Source: JAKVCB01 sp963578605 (lineage in GTDB: Bacteria; Planctomycetota; Planctomycetia; Pirellulales; Lacipirellulaceae). From it: 31,059 bases of DNA. Under the pieces are notes generated by a model that was not told where the DNA came from, did not search any database, and worked only from the letters and a program-made list of their open reading frames with translations. A program made the position numbers and the translations under genes. Every line of letters starts with the position of its first letter. Position 1 is the first letter of the stretch. This document shows positions 1 to 7,468 of this stretch, in pieces. The DNA is taken from the NCBI GenBank assembly GCA_963578605.1, contig CAUZEA010000071.1, forward strand, positions 1-31,059, in the 5' to 3' direction.

Positions 1-126
1 CCAGCCCCCGAGGCAACCCAGCCACTTCACTTCGTTCCGGCTACGCCTCCACGAAGTGAAGTGGCTGGCCTAGCGGTGCTGCAAAGAGTAACTTAACTAC
101 TGGTACTGTCACTGGGGGCAGGTCAG
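1..126 (+). repeat. Hairpin repeat element, left copy
   Basis: A perfect 18-bp inverted repeat pairs 18-35 with 51-68 (arm CCAGCCACTTCACTTCGT) around a 15-nt loop, TCCGGCTACGCCTCC. It is preceded by CCAGCCCC at 1-8 and followed at 89-126 by a block that begins TAACTTAA and ends TGGGGGCAGGTCAG. The same order of parts occurs on the minus strand at 30936-31052: CCAGCCCC, a hairpin with nearly the same loop, then a 38-nt block of equal length that matches 27 of 38 positions, including the last 14. The window may begin inside the element. I see no transposase. It could be a non-autonomous mobile element, a REP-like intergenic repeat or a terminator family; the sequence does not decide. Confidence 0.8.
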
Positions 127-128
127 TG

Positions 129-419
129 TCGGAATTCTACCCCCCTGTTGGTGATGTTCCTGGCGACTACAACAACAATGGTACTGTCGACACGGCCGAC
201 TACACCGTGTGGTAAGATACCATGGGCCAAAACGTCACCCCAGGAACGGGTGCTGACGGGGTCCCCGACGGAATCATCAGTGTGCTCGACTACACGTTTT
301 GGAAAACACGTTGTGGAAACACCAGTGGTACTGGCAGCACCAGCGCCGTACCAGAACCGGCCTCGCTGGTGCTATTGATGCTGGTGGGCCTTTGGGCAAT
401 TGGCTATCACCGCCGCTGA
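129..419 (+). pseudogene. PEP-CTERM sorted protein, C-terminal remnant with dockerin-like repeats
   Basis: In one frame the remnant reads a dockerin-like segment (GDYNNNGTVDTADYTVW), then a TAA stop at 213-215, then DTMGQN, a second dockerin-like repeat (DGIISVLDYTFWK) and a C-terminal sorting tail with VPEP, a hydrophobic stretch and terminal HRR, ending at 419. In related planctomycete proteins this Trp is normally followed by a residue such as Arg and the reading continues, so the TAA looks like a lesion. The N-terminal bulk is missing: homology starts just after the hairpin repeat that ends at 126, which suggests the repeat boundary cut the gene. Such proteins are exported and carried to the cell surface by the exosortase system. 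An alternative is that only the last 65 residues are translated from ATG 222, which would make no sensible product. Confidence 0.75.
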
Positions 420-424
420 GAGTC

Positions 425-464
425 GCCAACCTCTTTTCAAACTGGCCAACCTCTTTGCAAACCG
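425..464 (+). repeat. Tandem 20-bp direct repeat
   Basis: Two adjacent 20-nt units, GCCAACCTCTTTTCAAACTG (425-444) and GCCAACCTCTTTGCAAACCG (445-464), match at 18 of 20 positions. They start six bases after the PEP-CTERM stop codon. No function can be assigned. Confidence 0.85.
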
Positions 465-480
465 GTTTGAGCAGGACAAA

Positions 481-507
481 AACGGCTGCCTCTGCGGAGA
501 AGCCGTT
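481..507 (+). terminator. Hairpin after the PEP-CTERM remnant, possible terminator
   Basis: AACGGCT (481-487) pairs with AGCCGTT (501-507), and within the loop CTC pairs with GAG around TGCG, giving a long, slightly bulged stem. No T-run follows, so intrinsic termination is uncertain. The left arm is partly conserved in the second promoter module near 2297, so the structure may be regulatory instead. A 10-bp palindrome, CCCGTACGGG, lies just downstream at 512-521. Confidence 0.35.
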
Positions 508-544
508 CACGCCCGTACGGGATCTCTGGCACCGATCCGTCTCG

Positions 545-582
545 GGACCATTGCCGCTGAGTTCTACGACAGATATAGTGTG
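545..582 (+). promoter_or_regulatory. Promoter module copy A, upstream of the FAD oxidoreductase
   Basis: A sigma-70-like promoter is visible: TTGCCG at 551-556, a 17-bp spacer and TATAGT at 574-579. The 38-bp core matches 2330-2367 at 35 of 38 positions, with identical -35 and -10 hexamers, and weaker similarity extends over roughly 468-600. Transcription would start near 586, leaving a leader of about 87 nt before ATG 673. The conservation of the spacer as well as the hexamers suggests a shared regulator or a recent duplication. Confidence 0.65.
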
Positions 583-672
583 GCCCACCGCGCTGGGCAG
601 CGGCGAATTCCAGTTCACCAGGTTGCTGCGGCGCGTCCCTCATAAATTACCCACTCCTGATCGTTCGTGCCC

Positions 673-2205
673 ATGTCGAACCACGACGCAATCATCATCG
701 GCGGCGGACACAACGCCCTGGTCTGTGCCGGCTACCTCGGACGTGCTGGCCTCGACGTGCTGGTACTTGAACGCCGCGACTTCGTCGGCGGCGCCACGGC
801 CACCGAAGAGCTCTTCCCCGGATACCGGGTCTCCTCCTGTTCTTACATTTGTCACCTGCTCCAGTCCAAGGTGATTGACGATCTGGAAATGAGGCGTTAT
901 GGGTTCGAGGTCTTGAACCTGGATCCCGAGCTGTTCCAGCCATACCCGGATGGCCGCCGCCTGTGTCGGTGGCATTCCCTGGAACGAACTCAGACCGAGC
1001 TTGCCGGTTTCTCGTTGCGTGATGCGGCCGCCTTGCCCGAGTGGCACGCGTTCTGGCGGCGGGCGGCCGAGATCACCTACCCCTGGTTTCTGCGGCCTCC
1101 CCCCTCGATCGCGGAACTCCAGGCCTCTGTCGCAGGTACCGAGAACGCCGCGTTCCTGGACCGGCTGCTAACCCGTAGCATGGGTGACGTGGTCCGCGAG
1201 TTCTTCGAGGACGAGGCCGTGCGGGGTTCATTTCTGCAGGTCCAGGATGTCGGTGACCCCGAGGCTCCCGGCGGCGCCTTCTGCTATACCCACATACGCT
1301 GTGATGCATTCAGCCGTCCCGAGGACGTCGGGATCGTGCGCGGCGGGATGGGGATGATCGCCAATGCGCTGGCCAAATCGGCCCGGGCGCATGGGGTCAG
1401 CATCCGCACCGGCACCATTGTCGATAAGATTCTCATCTGCGGCGGCGTGGCGGTGGGTGTGGCCCTGGAGGACGGCACCGAGATCACCGCCCAACGAGTC
1501 ATCTCCGGCGCAGACCCAAAACGAACCCTGCTGGGATTAGTCGGTCCCGACCGGCTTCCGGCCAACAGCGTAGGCCCGGCCCGAGCGATGAAAACCAACA
1601 CGGGCTACCTCAAGTTTCACGCCGCCTTGGGAAGGCTGCCGGATTTCAGCCGCTACTTCCCCGAAGGCTACGATCCGCGTCACGTCGCCAGCATGAAAAT
1701 CTGTCCTTCAATGCAGTATTACCAGGCTGCCTGGAACGACGCGGCGTCGGGACGTCCCGCCGCCCAGCCCGTCATGGAGGTCCAGGTCCCGTCGGTGCTC
1801 GACGACACGCTGACGGAACCCGGGCACCACGTGATGTCCGTCTGGGGACTCTACGCACCGGTACACCCCTGCGACGGCGACTGGGACTCGATCCGGGAAT
1901 CGGTCGGTGAACGACTGATCGATGTCCTCTGCGAGTACGCCCCGGATTTGCGCGAGTGCCTTGTCGACTGGTCGTTGTTTACTCCGGCCGATCTGGAACG
2001 CCGTGTTTCGCTCACGGACGGGAACATCAGGCATCTCGACATCGTCCCGGACCAGTTCCTGGACCAGCGACCGATGTCCGGCTGGTCCGGATACGGGACC
2101 CCGATCGATGGGCTTTTACTTTGTGGAGCCGGCACGCATCCCGGCGGAGAAGTGACCGGTGCATGCGGCCACAACGCCGCCCACGTTATTCTTGAGTCTC
2201 TTTGA
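673..2205 (+). CDS. FAD-dependent oxidoreductase, phytoene desaturase/PYROXD2-like
   Basis: A 510-residue flavoprotein of the COG1233 type. The N-terminus has the dinucleotide-binding fold IIIGGGHNALVCAGYL (Gly-rich loop near residues 10-14), followed by a strand ending in VLERRDFVGG, which binds the ADP ribose. The C-terminus holds the second FAD motif, LLLCGAGTHPGGEVTGACG. Overall length and motif order fit PYROXD2-like proteins and carotenoid desaturase relatives; the substrate cannot be read from sequence. An in-frame GTG at 667 could also serve as start, but ATG 673 places MSNHD directly before the Rossmann strand. No strong Shine-Dalgarno is visible. It is preceded by promoter module A and looks monocistronic, since a second promoter module follows before the next gene. 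There is no neighbouring carotenoid gene, so a carotenoid role is not supported. Confidence 0.9.
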   Translation: MSNHDAIIIGGGHNALVCAGYLGRAGLDVLVLERRDFVGGATATEELFPGYRVSSCSYICHLLQSKVIDDLEMRRYGFEVLNLDPELFQPYPDGRRLCRWHSLERTQTELAGFSLRDAAALPEWHAFWRRAAEITYPWFLRPPPSIAELQASVAGTENAAFLDRLLTRSMGDVVREFFEDEAVRGSFLQVQDVGDPEAPGGAFCYTHIRCDAFSRPEDVGIVRGGMGMIANALAKSARAHGVSIRTGTIVDKILICGGVAVGVALEDGTEITAQRVISGADPKRTLLGLVGPDRLPANSVGPARAMKTNTGYLKFHAALGRLPDFSRYFPEGYDPRHVASMKICPSMQYYQAAWNDAASGRPAAQPVMEVQVPSVLDDTLTEPGHHVMSVWGLYAPVHPCDGDWDSIRESVGERLIDVLCEYAPDLRECLVDWSLFTPADLERRVSLTDGNIRHLDIVPDQFLDQRPMSGWSGYGTPIDGLLLCGAGTHPGGEVTGACGHNAAHVILESL

Positions 2206-2329
2206 CCTGATCACGACATGCCTCATCTGGGCCCGCCGGACACTATACTCGTGGGGAGGCAGGTGAGTTCCGGATACAATCGAGCCGATGAACAGCACGG
2301 CTGCTCGGGGACCCGGTCCGTCCGCATCT

Positions 2330-2367
2330 GGACCATTGCCGTTGAGTTATACCACAGATATAGTGTG
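2330..2367 (+). promoter_or_regulatory. Promoter module copy B, upstream of the amidohydrolase operon
   Basis: TTGCCG at 2336-2341, a 17-bp spacer and TATAGT at 2359-2364 repeat the geometry of copy A. The cores differ at only three positions. Just upstream, GGACC-C-GGTCC (2309-2319) is an imperfect operator-like palindrome. The predicted transcription start near 2371 leaves a leader of about 97 nt before ATG 2468. A TATACT at 2244-2249 could be an additional -10 element, but no good -35 was identified for it. Confidence 0.65.
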
Positions 2368-2467
2368 CGCTACCGCTGGGCTGGTCGCTCTCGCCTATTT
2401 TTCTGGCTGACTAGCAGCGGCATGTTTCTATCCCGGATGACGTGTTTACCTCACAGAGTTCAACTCC

Positions 2468-3352
2468 ATGATTATTGACTCACACCAGCATGTTTTTTGG
2501 TGGTATCGAGACGATGCCGGGTTAGTCGCCGACCTGGATGAGCACAATATCGACCTCGCATGGCTTTTGACCTGGCACATCCATCCGGCCGAGGCCAGCA
2601 AAGATCGCTATTTCAGTGTCCTGAATCCACTTCGTGTCCGTCCTGACGGGACCCATGCGGGGATTACGCTGGAAGATTGTCTGAAATGTCGAGATAACTA
2701 TCCCGACCGTTTTGTGATTGGTTATTGTCCTCATCCACTTTTGGGCAACGCACCGGAGTTGTTTGAGGCAGCCTACAAGATGTATGGCGTGCGGGTCTGT
2801 GGCGAGTGGAAGTTTCGCATGCTCTTCGATGACCCGCGCTGCATTAACCTCTACCGAAAGGCAGGAGAGTTGGGCTGCCCCGTAGTTCTCCACCTCGACG
2901 TTCCCTATCTAAAGGATGAAAACGGTGAGAGACAATATGATGACAAATGGTACGGCGGCACGGTTGCCAATTTAGAGCGGGCGCTGGCCGCTTGCCCCGA
3001 AACAATTTTTATTGGTCATGCACCTGGATTCTGGCGAGAAATCAGTGGGGACGCCGAGAACGATCCAGAAATCTACCCGACCGGCCCGGTGGTCCCCGGG
3101 GGAAAACTGGTTCCTCTGTTCGAAACTTATCCAAACTTGTGCGCCGACCTGTCGGCCGGCTCAGCCCTTGCGGCACTCAATAGAGATCCTGAACATGCAA
3201 AACTGTTTTTCAACCAGTTTGCAGACCGGCTCCTTTTTGGCCGCGATCATTACGGTAACGAATTACAAGACTTTCTGATCACGCTCGACCTTCCCAAAGC
3301 AATTTCGAACAAGATCTATTATGAGAACGCGCAGCGACTGGTAAATTCATGA
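2468..3352 (+). CDS. Amidohydrolase family protein (Amidohydro_2), possible sugar lactonase
   Basis: A 294-residue metal-dependent hydrolase with a TIM-barrel fold. The N-terminal HxH metal motif is SHQHVF (His6, His8), a His-rich strand end is seen at VVLHLD and IGHAPG, and the conserved barrel-end Asp lies in LLFGRDHYG near residue 259. Length and motifs fit PF04909, a family that includes fuconolactonase-like and 2-pyrone-4,6-dicarboxylate lactonase-like enzymes as well as decarboxylases. With a DapA-type aldolase, an aldo/keto reductase and a sugar-acid dehydratase nearby, a lactonase step is a reasonable inference, but not proven. No signal peptide is visible, so it should act in the cytoplasm. 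It is the first gene after promoter module B and is followed by a hairpin at 3383-3404. Confidence 0.85.
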   Translation: MIIDSHQHVFWWYRDDAGLVADLDEHNIDLAWLLTWHIHPAEASKDRYFSVLNPLRVRPDGTHAGITLEDCLKCRDNYPDRFVIGYCPHPLLGNAPELFEAAYKMYGVRVCGEWKFRMLFDDPRCINLYRKAGELGCPVVLHLDVPYLKDENGERQYDDKWYGGTVANLERALAACPETIFIGHAPGFWREISGDAENDPEIYPTGPVVPGGKLVPLFETYPNLCADLSAGSALAALNRDPEHAKLFFNQFADRLLFGRDHYGNELQDFLITLDLPKAISNKIYYENAQRLVNS

Positions 3353-3382
3353 ATCCAAACCCGCTCTAGAGCTGACCTGGCA

Positions 3383-3404
3383 GCGGATCAAAACTGGGAT
3401 CCGC
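3383..3404 (+). terminator. Small hairpin after the amidohydrolase gene
   Basis: GCGGATC (3383-3389) pairs perfectly with GATCCGC (3398-3404) across an 8-nt loop, 30 bases after the amidohydrolase stop. No T-run follows, so it may be a weak terminator, an mRNA-stabilising hairpin or chance. Confidence 0.3.
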
Positions 3405-3462
3405 AACGATTAAGAAGAATGCACACTATATTTACCCGCCTTTTCATTCAAGGAGAACTCGC

Positions 3463-3846
3463 ATGACCGAACACAGCTTAGATGTACCGCTCAAAACAGC
3501 TTCATGGCCTGCGGATCCCTTGTCCGAGATGCCCCTGGCTGCTGAACAAATCACCGCCGGTAATCCAGTTGCACGAGGCACCGTGGTTCACCAGTCCAAA
3601 GATAAAAAGGTCTCTTGCGGCTACTGGACTTGCACCGAGGGAGAGTTTGACTGGGATTTCCAATGGGATGAATTCGTGCACGTGTTCGAAGGCGAAGTCA
3701 CAATTACCGACGAGTATGGAAACGTTTACTCGTTGGGGCCCAATGACTCTGCGCATTTCCCGTTAGGTCTTAAAACCCACTGGCACGTCAAAACTCTTGT
3801 CAGGAAGTACTTCGTTCTTCGCACTCCTGAACCTTTTGAGCTGTGA
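3463..3846 (+). CDS. Cupin domain protein
   Basis: A 127-residue single-domain cupin of the Cupin_3 (DUF861) type, related to the ureidoglycine aminohydrolase cupin fold. The beta-barrel motifs are seen as the segment EFVHVFEGEVTITDEYG and then LGPNDSAHFPLGLKTHWHV; the usual metal-binding His positions are only partly kept. It has the clearest ribosome binding site of the plus-strand genes, AGGAG at 3451-3455, eight bases before the ATG. A function in modifying or sensing a small organic acid is possible; none can be assigned. Upstream at 3421-3431 lies GCACACTATAT, the reverse complement of the -10 region of promoter module B. It is probably the first gene of a run that includes the VOC protein, the aldolase and the symporter. 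Confidence 0.85.
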   Translation: MTEHSLDVPLKTASWPADPLSEMPLAAEQITAGNPVARGTVVHQSKDKKVSCGYWTCTEGEFDWDFQWDEFVHVFEGEVTITDEYGNVYSLGPNDSAHFPLGLKTHWHVKTLVRKYFVLRTPEPFEL

Positions 3847-3916
3847 GTGGTTGACTGCGGCTCCAGCTGCAAGTCCAAAATACCGTTTATTGCTCCCCCT
3901 TACCCTTGAGTCCCCC

Positions 3917-4369
3917 ATGACCATCACGCGAGTTCACCATCACACGTTTACCGTCAGCAACATGGACCAGTCGCTCACGTTTTATCGCGACCACCTTGGC
4001 TTTACGCTGATGTACGACAAGGTTCGCGAGAACCTTCCGGCCTACGACAAAGTGATGCAACTTTCCGACGTGAAACTTCGCGTTGTGTTGTTGAGTGACC
4101 CGACCGACGAGGCAGTCATCGCGCTATTGGAGTACTACCATCCGCAACCGGTGGTTCGTGAAATGAGCAATATTTTCGTCGGATCTTCGGCGCTGGCCGT
4201 ACAAACCGACGACATCGATGCCGATTATGCACGACTCCTAGAAGCCGGCGTCCAGTTCACGAGTGAACCGGTTGACGTGGTCCGCGATGGAAAAATTGCG
4301 GCACGGCTGGTATATGCATTGGATCCTGACAATATCGCCATTGAACTCTACCAACCAGCCACCGACTGA
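3917..4369 (+). CDS. VOC family protein (glyoxalase/bleomycin-resistance fold)
   Basis: A 150-residue VOC protein with two beta-alpha-beta-beta-beta halves: VHHHTFTVSNMDQSLTFYRD opens the first and a second begins near SSALAVQTDD. It ends in DPDNIAIELYQP, where the Glu is the usual final metal ligand; His in the first strand is also present. ATG 3917 is preferred over the longer open frame from 3797, because the family begins a few residues before the first strand and the extra part overlaps the cupin gene out of frame. The minus-strand VOC at 22608-23060 is a clear paralog, sharing a REN-L-x-x-YD motif, VKLR, VVRE and VGxSxLA. The family includes lyases, epimerases and dioxygenases, so the reaction is unknown. 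Confidence 0.88.
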   Translation: MTITRVHHHTFTVSNMDQSLTFYRDHLGFTLMYDKVRENLPAYDKVMQLSDVKLRVVLLSDPTDEAVIALLEYYHPQPVVREMSNIFVGSSALAVQTDDIDADYARLLEAGVQFTSEPVDVVRDGKIAARLVYALDPDNIAIELYQPATD

Positions 4370-4438
4370 CCGGGTAAGGACCCAACTGGAGAAAGTCCGC
4401 AAACCACCCTGCCTGGCAAACATTCTGACTGATTCTCC

Positions 4439-5353
4439 ATGCCTACACTCGACGGCGTTGTACCGGTAATCCCTACTCCGTTTTCTGACGACGAGTCGAT
4501 CGACGAGTCGTCACTTCGCCGGACAGTCGAATTTGTGGCCCAGCGCCAGATGGCAGGCCTTTGCCTGCCCGCTTACGGAAGTGAATTTTACAAGCTCACC
4601 GATGCCGAGCGGGAAACGGTTGTGGGAATCGCGATCGACCAGGCCAGTGGGAAAATCCCGATCGTTGCCCAGGCCAATCACCCCTCGGTCAAAGTAGCCT
4701 GTGAGCTGGCCCGCGGTTACGAACGAATGGGCGCCGACATTGTCAGCTTTGCAATCCCACGACAATTTGGTGCGACCGATGCCGACCGGCTGCATTACTG
4801 CGGACAGATAGCCGATGCGGTGACATGCCCGGTCCTTATCCAAGACTTCAACCCGGGCGGTCCCACGGTGGGAGTTGAGTTTATCGAGGCCGCGCACCAC
4901 GCCCATCCGAATATTGTCTATTTCAAACTCGAAGAACCTTTGGTCGTCGACAAGCTGATCCAAGTCCGCAAAAAATTAGCGGGAAAGGTGGGAGTCCTCG
5001 GAGGCTGGGGTGGCTACTACATGATCGAGTCGCTTCCAGCCGGGATTTGCGGGATCATGCCCGGCGTGCCGATTTGCGATCTGTTGGCAAAAGTCTACCG
5101 GACCCATCGCATGGGAGATCCACAAACGGCGTACGAACTCTTCAGTAAGTTGTTGCCTTACATTGCATTTTCTCTCCAGGATTTTGAACTATTTCTGCAA
5201 ATGGAAAAACGCCTGATGGTTCGGCGAGGCCTGTTCGAAACCACCCGTTGCCGGTCGTTAACCCGTACACTCAGTGCCGAAGTATCGTCCCATATTGATT
5301 TCTTGCTTGATCAAATGGAAACGGTTTTGAAGTCAGAAAAGCTAAACCGGTAA
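4439..5353 (+). CDS. Dihydrodipicolinate synthase (DapA) family aldolase
   Basis: A 304-residue class I aldolase or lyase of the DapA/NAL family. The Schiff-base lysine is in NIVYFKLEEP, and the N-terminal VVPVIPTPFSDDESID and barrel-end GGWGGYYMIE motifs are typical. The helper tyrosine of the classical YNxP motif is missing: the site reads PVLIQDFNPG, as in a divergent branch of the family. That argues against true lysine biosynthesis and for a 2-keto-3-deoxy sugar-acid aldolase or another pyruvate-forming or dehydratase reaction. It lies between a VOC gene and a decayed symporter, which fits a catabolic role. ATG 4439 gives a good family start; no Shine-Dalgarno is evident. Exact substrate: unknown. 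Confidence 0.87.
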   Translation: MPTLDGVVPVIPTPFSDDESIDESSLRRTVEFVAQRQMAGLCLPAYGSEFYKLTDAERETVVGIAIDQASGKIPIVAQANHPSVKVACELARGYERMGADIVSFAIPRQFGATDADRLHYCGQIADAVTCPVLIQDFNPGGPTVGVEFIEAAHHAHPNIVYFKLEEPLVVDKLIQVRKKLAGKVGVLGGWGGYYMIESLPAGICGIMPGVPICDLLAKVYRTHRMGDPQTAYELFSKLLPYIAFSLQDFELFLQMEKRLMVRRGLFETTRCRSLTRTLSAEVSSHIDFLLDQMETVLKSEKLNR

Positions 5354-5373
5354 GGAAGAACTTCGGCAGTCAC

Positions 5374-7366
5374 ATGCACTGGATTGACTGGCTCATCACG
5401 ATTGGGTGTCTTGCAGGTTTGTCGCTCGGTGCCTGATGGACTTTTCGATACATGCAGGGGGTTGCCGACTTCCTGGCAGCAAATCGTTCCGGCGGTCGTT
5501 ATCTTGTTTCGGTCGCGCGGGGAATGTCTTCCTTTGGCGCCGTGTCGATGGTTGCCAGCCTGGAGGCTTATTATATCTCGGGGTTCCCACCCATCTGGTG
5601 GCAATTGATGCGTATCCCGGTCGCCGTCGTGATTGTGCTCTCGGGTTGGGTCTATTACCGGTTTCGTCAAACCCGCAGCTTCACGCTGGCCCAGTTTTAT
5701 GAAAAGCGCTACAGCAAGTTCACGCGGATCTATGCTGGAATCGTTGCCTGGATTGCCGGAATCGTAAATTTTGGAATCTTTCCGGCCGTTGCGTCTCGAT
5801 TTTTCATTTATTTCTGTGACCTGGGTTCCTACCCTCTTTCTGTGGGCGGATTGGAAATTGATCTGGTCTTTGCTAGCGTCATGCTCGCTACGCTCGCGAT
5901 CGCACTTTTATACACATGCCTGGGCGGGCAAATCACCGTCATGGTTACCGATTGCGCGCAGGGTGTGTTTACCGGCGTGCTGTTTGTGATCCTGGCCTTT
6001 TACCTGCTCCACAGGTTTGCCTGGACCGAAGTCACCGCCTCGCTGCTGACTGCACCAGCGGGTCACTCAATGGTTAATCCGTACGACACGGCCCGAGTGT
6101 AACATTTCAACATGTGGTTTTACTTGATTGATATCTTTGGCGCGTTTTATGTTTTCGGAAACTGGCAGGGATCTCAGGCGTACGACACCTCCGCGTTGAG
6201 CCCACACGAACAAAAAATGGGGAATATCATCAGTACCTGGAGAACGGTACCGCAAACTCTGTTGATCATTCTTATCCCCATTTGCGTGTTTGCTTTTCTG
6301 AACGTCGACGCCCAAAGTCACCAGGCAGAAATGATCAACTCTTCCATTGGAGAGATCTCTAATAAAAATATTGCCAGTCAAATGACAGTGCCGATTGCCC
6401 TGTCACACATCCTTCCCGTGGGATTGAAGGGATTGTTCTGCGTTGCCATGCTCTTTTTCCTGATCACCACGCAAGATACTTACCTGCATTCCTGGGGCAG
6501 TATTTTTATTCAGGATGTCGTGCTGCCCTTCCGGAAAAAACCTTTCTCGCCGCAATTCCACGTGACGTTGCTTCGGCTTTCGATTATTGGCGTAGCCCTG
6601 TTTGCATTTATCTTTAGCCTTTTTTTTGAACAGCGGCAGTACATTCTGATGTTTATGGCAATTACCGGAGCCATTATCAGTGGGGCGGGAGCCATGCTCG
6701 CAGGTGGCCTCTACTGGTCACGAGGAACCGCCACGGGAGCGTGTGTAGCGATTACCATCGGCTGGACATCCCAGTTACAAAGCTCACCAATGGCCAGGTC
6801 CTGGCACGGATGTTCGACGACGTGCCTGTGGAAGAAAGAGGACGCCTGCTCGAAACTGCCTATTGGCTCGATGGGATGAACAATCAATATGTCTGGTTCT
6901 GGACCATGATGTCTTGCATCGCGAGTTATATCCTCTTTTCGCTGCTCACCTGTCGCCGCCCCGTCAACCTGGATCGAGTACTGAATCGGGGCCAGTACGC
7001 CAAGGAAACTGAACCGGATGCGATCAAAGATGAGGCCCGTTCCATCTGGTGGAAAATTCTTGGCATCACCCAGGAATTCACCCGCACGGACCGCTGGCTG
7101 GCAACAATGGTCATTGGTTGGAACTTTGGTTGTTTCGGGATTTTTTGATCGGTACCTGTTATAATGCCCTGATCAGTCCACTTACCGATCTATTCTGGAC
7201 GCGGTTTTGGCTGATCTGGGTTTGGATCAACTTGCTGATATCGGTCCCCATTGCAGTCTGGTTTGCAATTGGCACGATGACAGATATTCGTAGCCTCGTA
7301 AGTCGACTTGGCACAATCCGCAGAGACCAGTCCGATATGGGAATGGTCACCAGCGACGAAAAATGA
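5374..7366 (+). pseudogene. Sodium:solute symporter (SSS family), decayed
   Basis: The reading starts at ATG 5374 (MHWIDWLITIGCLAG), 21 bases after the aldolase gene, and would encode a multi-spanning sodium/solute importer of the inner membrane. Family hallmarks are GVADFLAANRSGGRYL, SFGAVSMVASLEAYY, FGNWQGSQ and GLFCVAMLFFLITTQDTYLHSWG. It is broken at four places: TGA at 5434-5436 within the first membrane segment; TAA at 6100-6102 before HFNMWFYLID; a shift to another frame near 6750-6770, where a membrane segment also seems to be missing; and a one-base loss at the T-run 7141-7146, which moves the last two segments (FLIGT to the end at 7366) to a third frame. Restoring one T rejoins the last two frames exactly. 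It is either a true pseudogene or partly a product of sequencing error; the substitutions and missing segment favour true decay. Confidence 0.85.
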
Positions 7367-7468
7367 TAAAAACGTGCACGGATCAACAGCCGTTCACATG
7401 CTCTCAAATCGTTCAGAAAGGCAGCAGGCCAGAAGCTTCACCACAGCTGCTAGTCCCCCAAACGCATC

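Noticed and set aside
667..672. GTG 667 as start of the FAD oxidoreductase
   Set aside because: It adds only two residues; ATG 673 is the stronger codon and fits the family start equally well.
299..874. A 191-codon plus-strand open frame across the PEP-CTERM tail, promoter A and the FAD gene start
   Set aside because: It crosses clear features in another frame and has low-complexity composition without a ribosome binding site.
5434..5436. TGA as selenocysteine or a recoded codon
   Set aside because: TAA stops and frameshifts occur in the same gene, and TAA also interrupts the PEP-CTERM remnant, so decay explains the set better than recoding.
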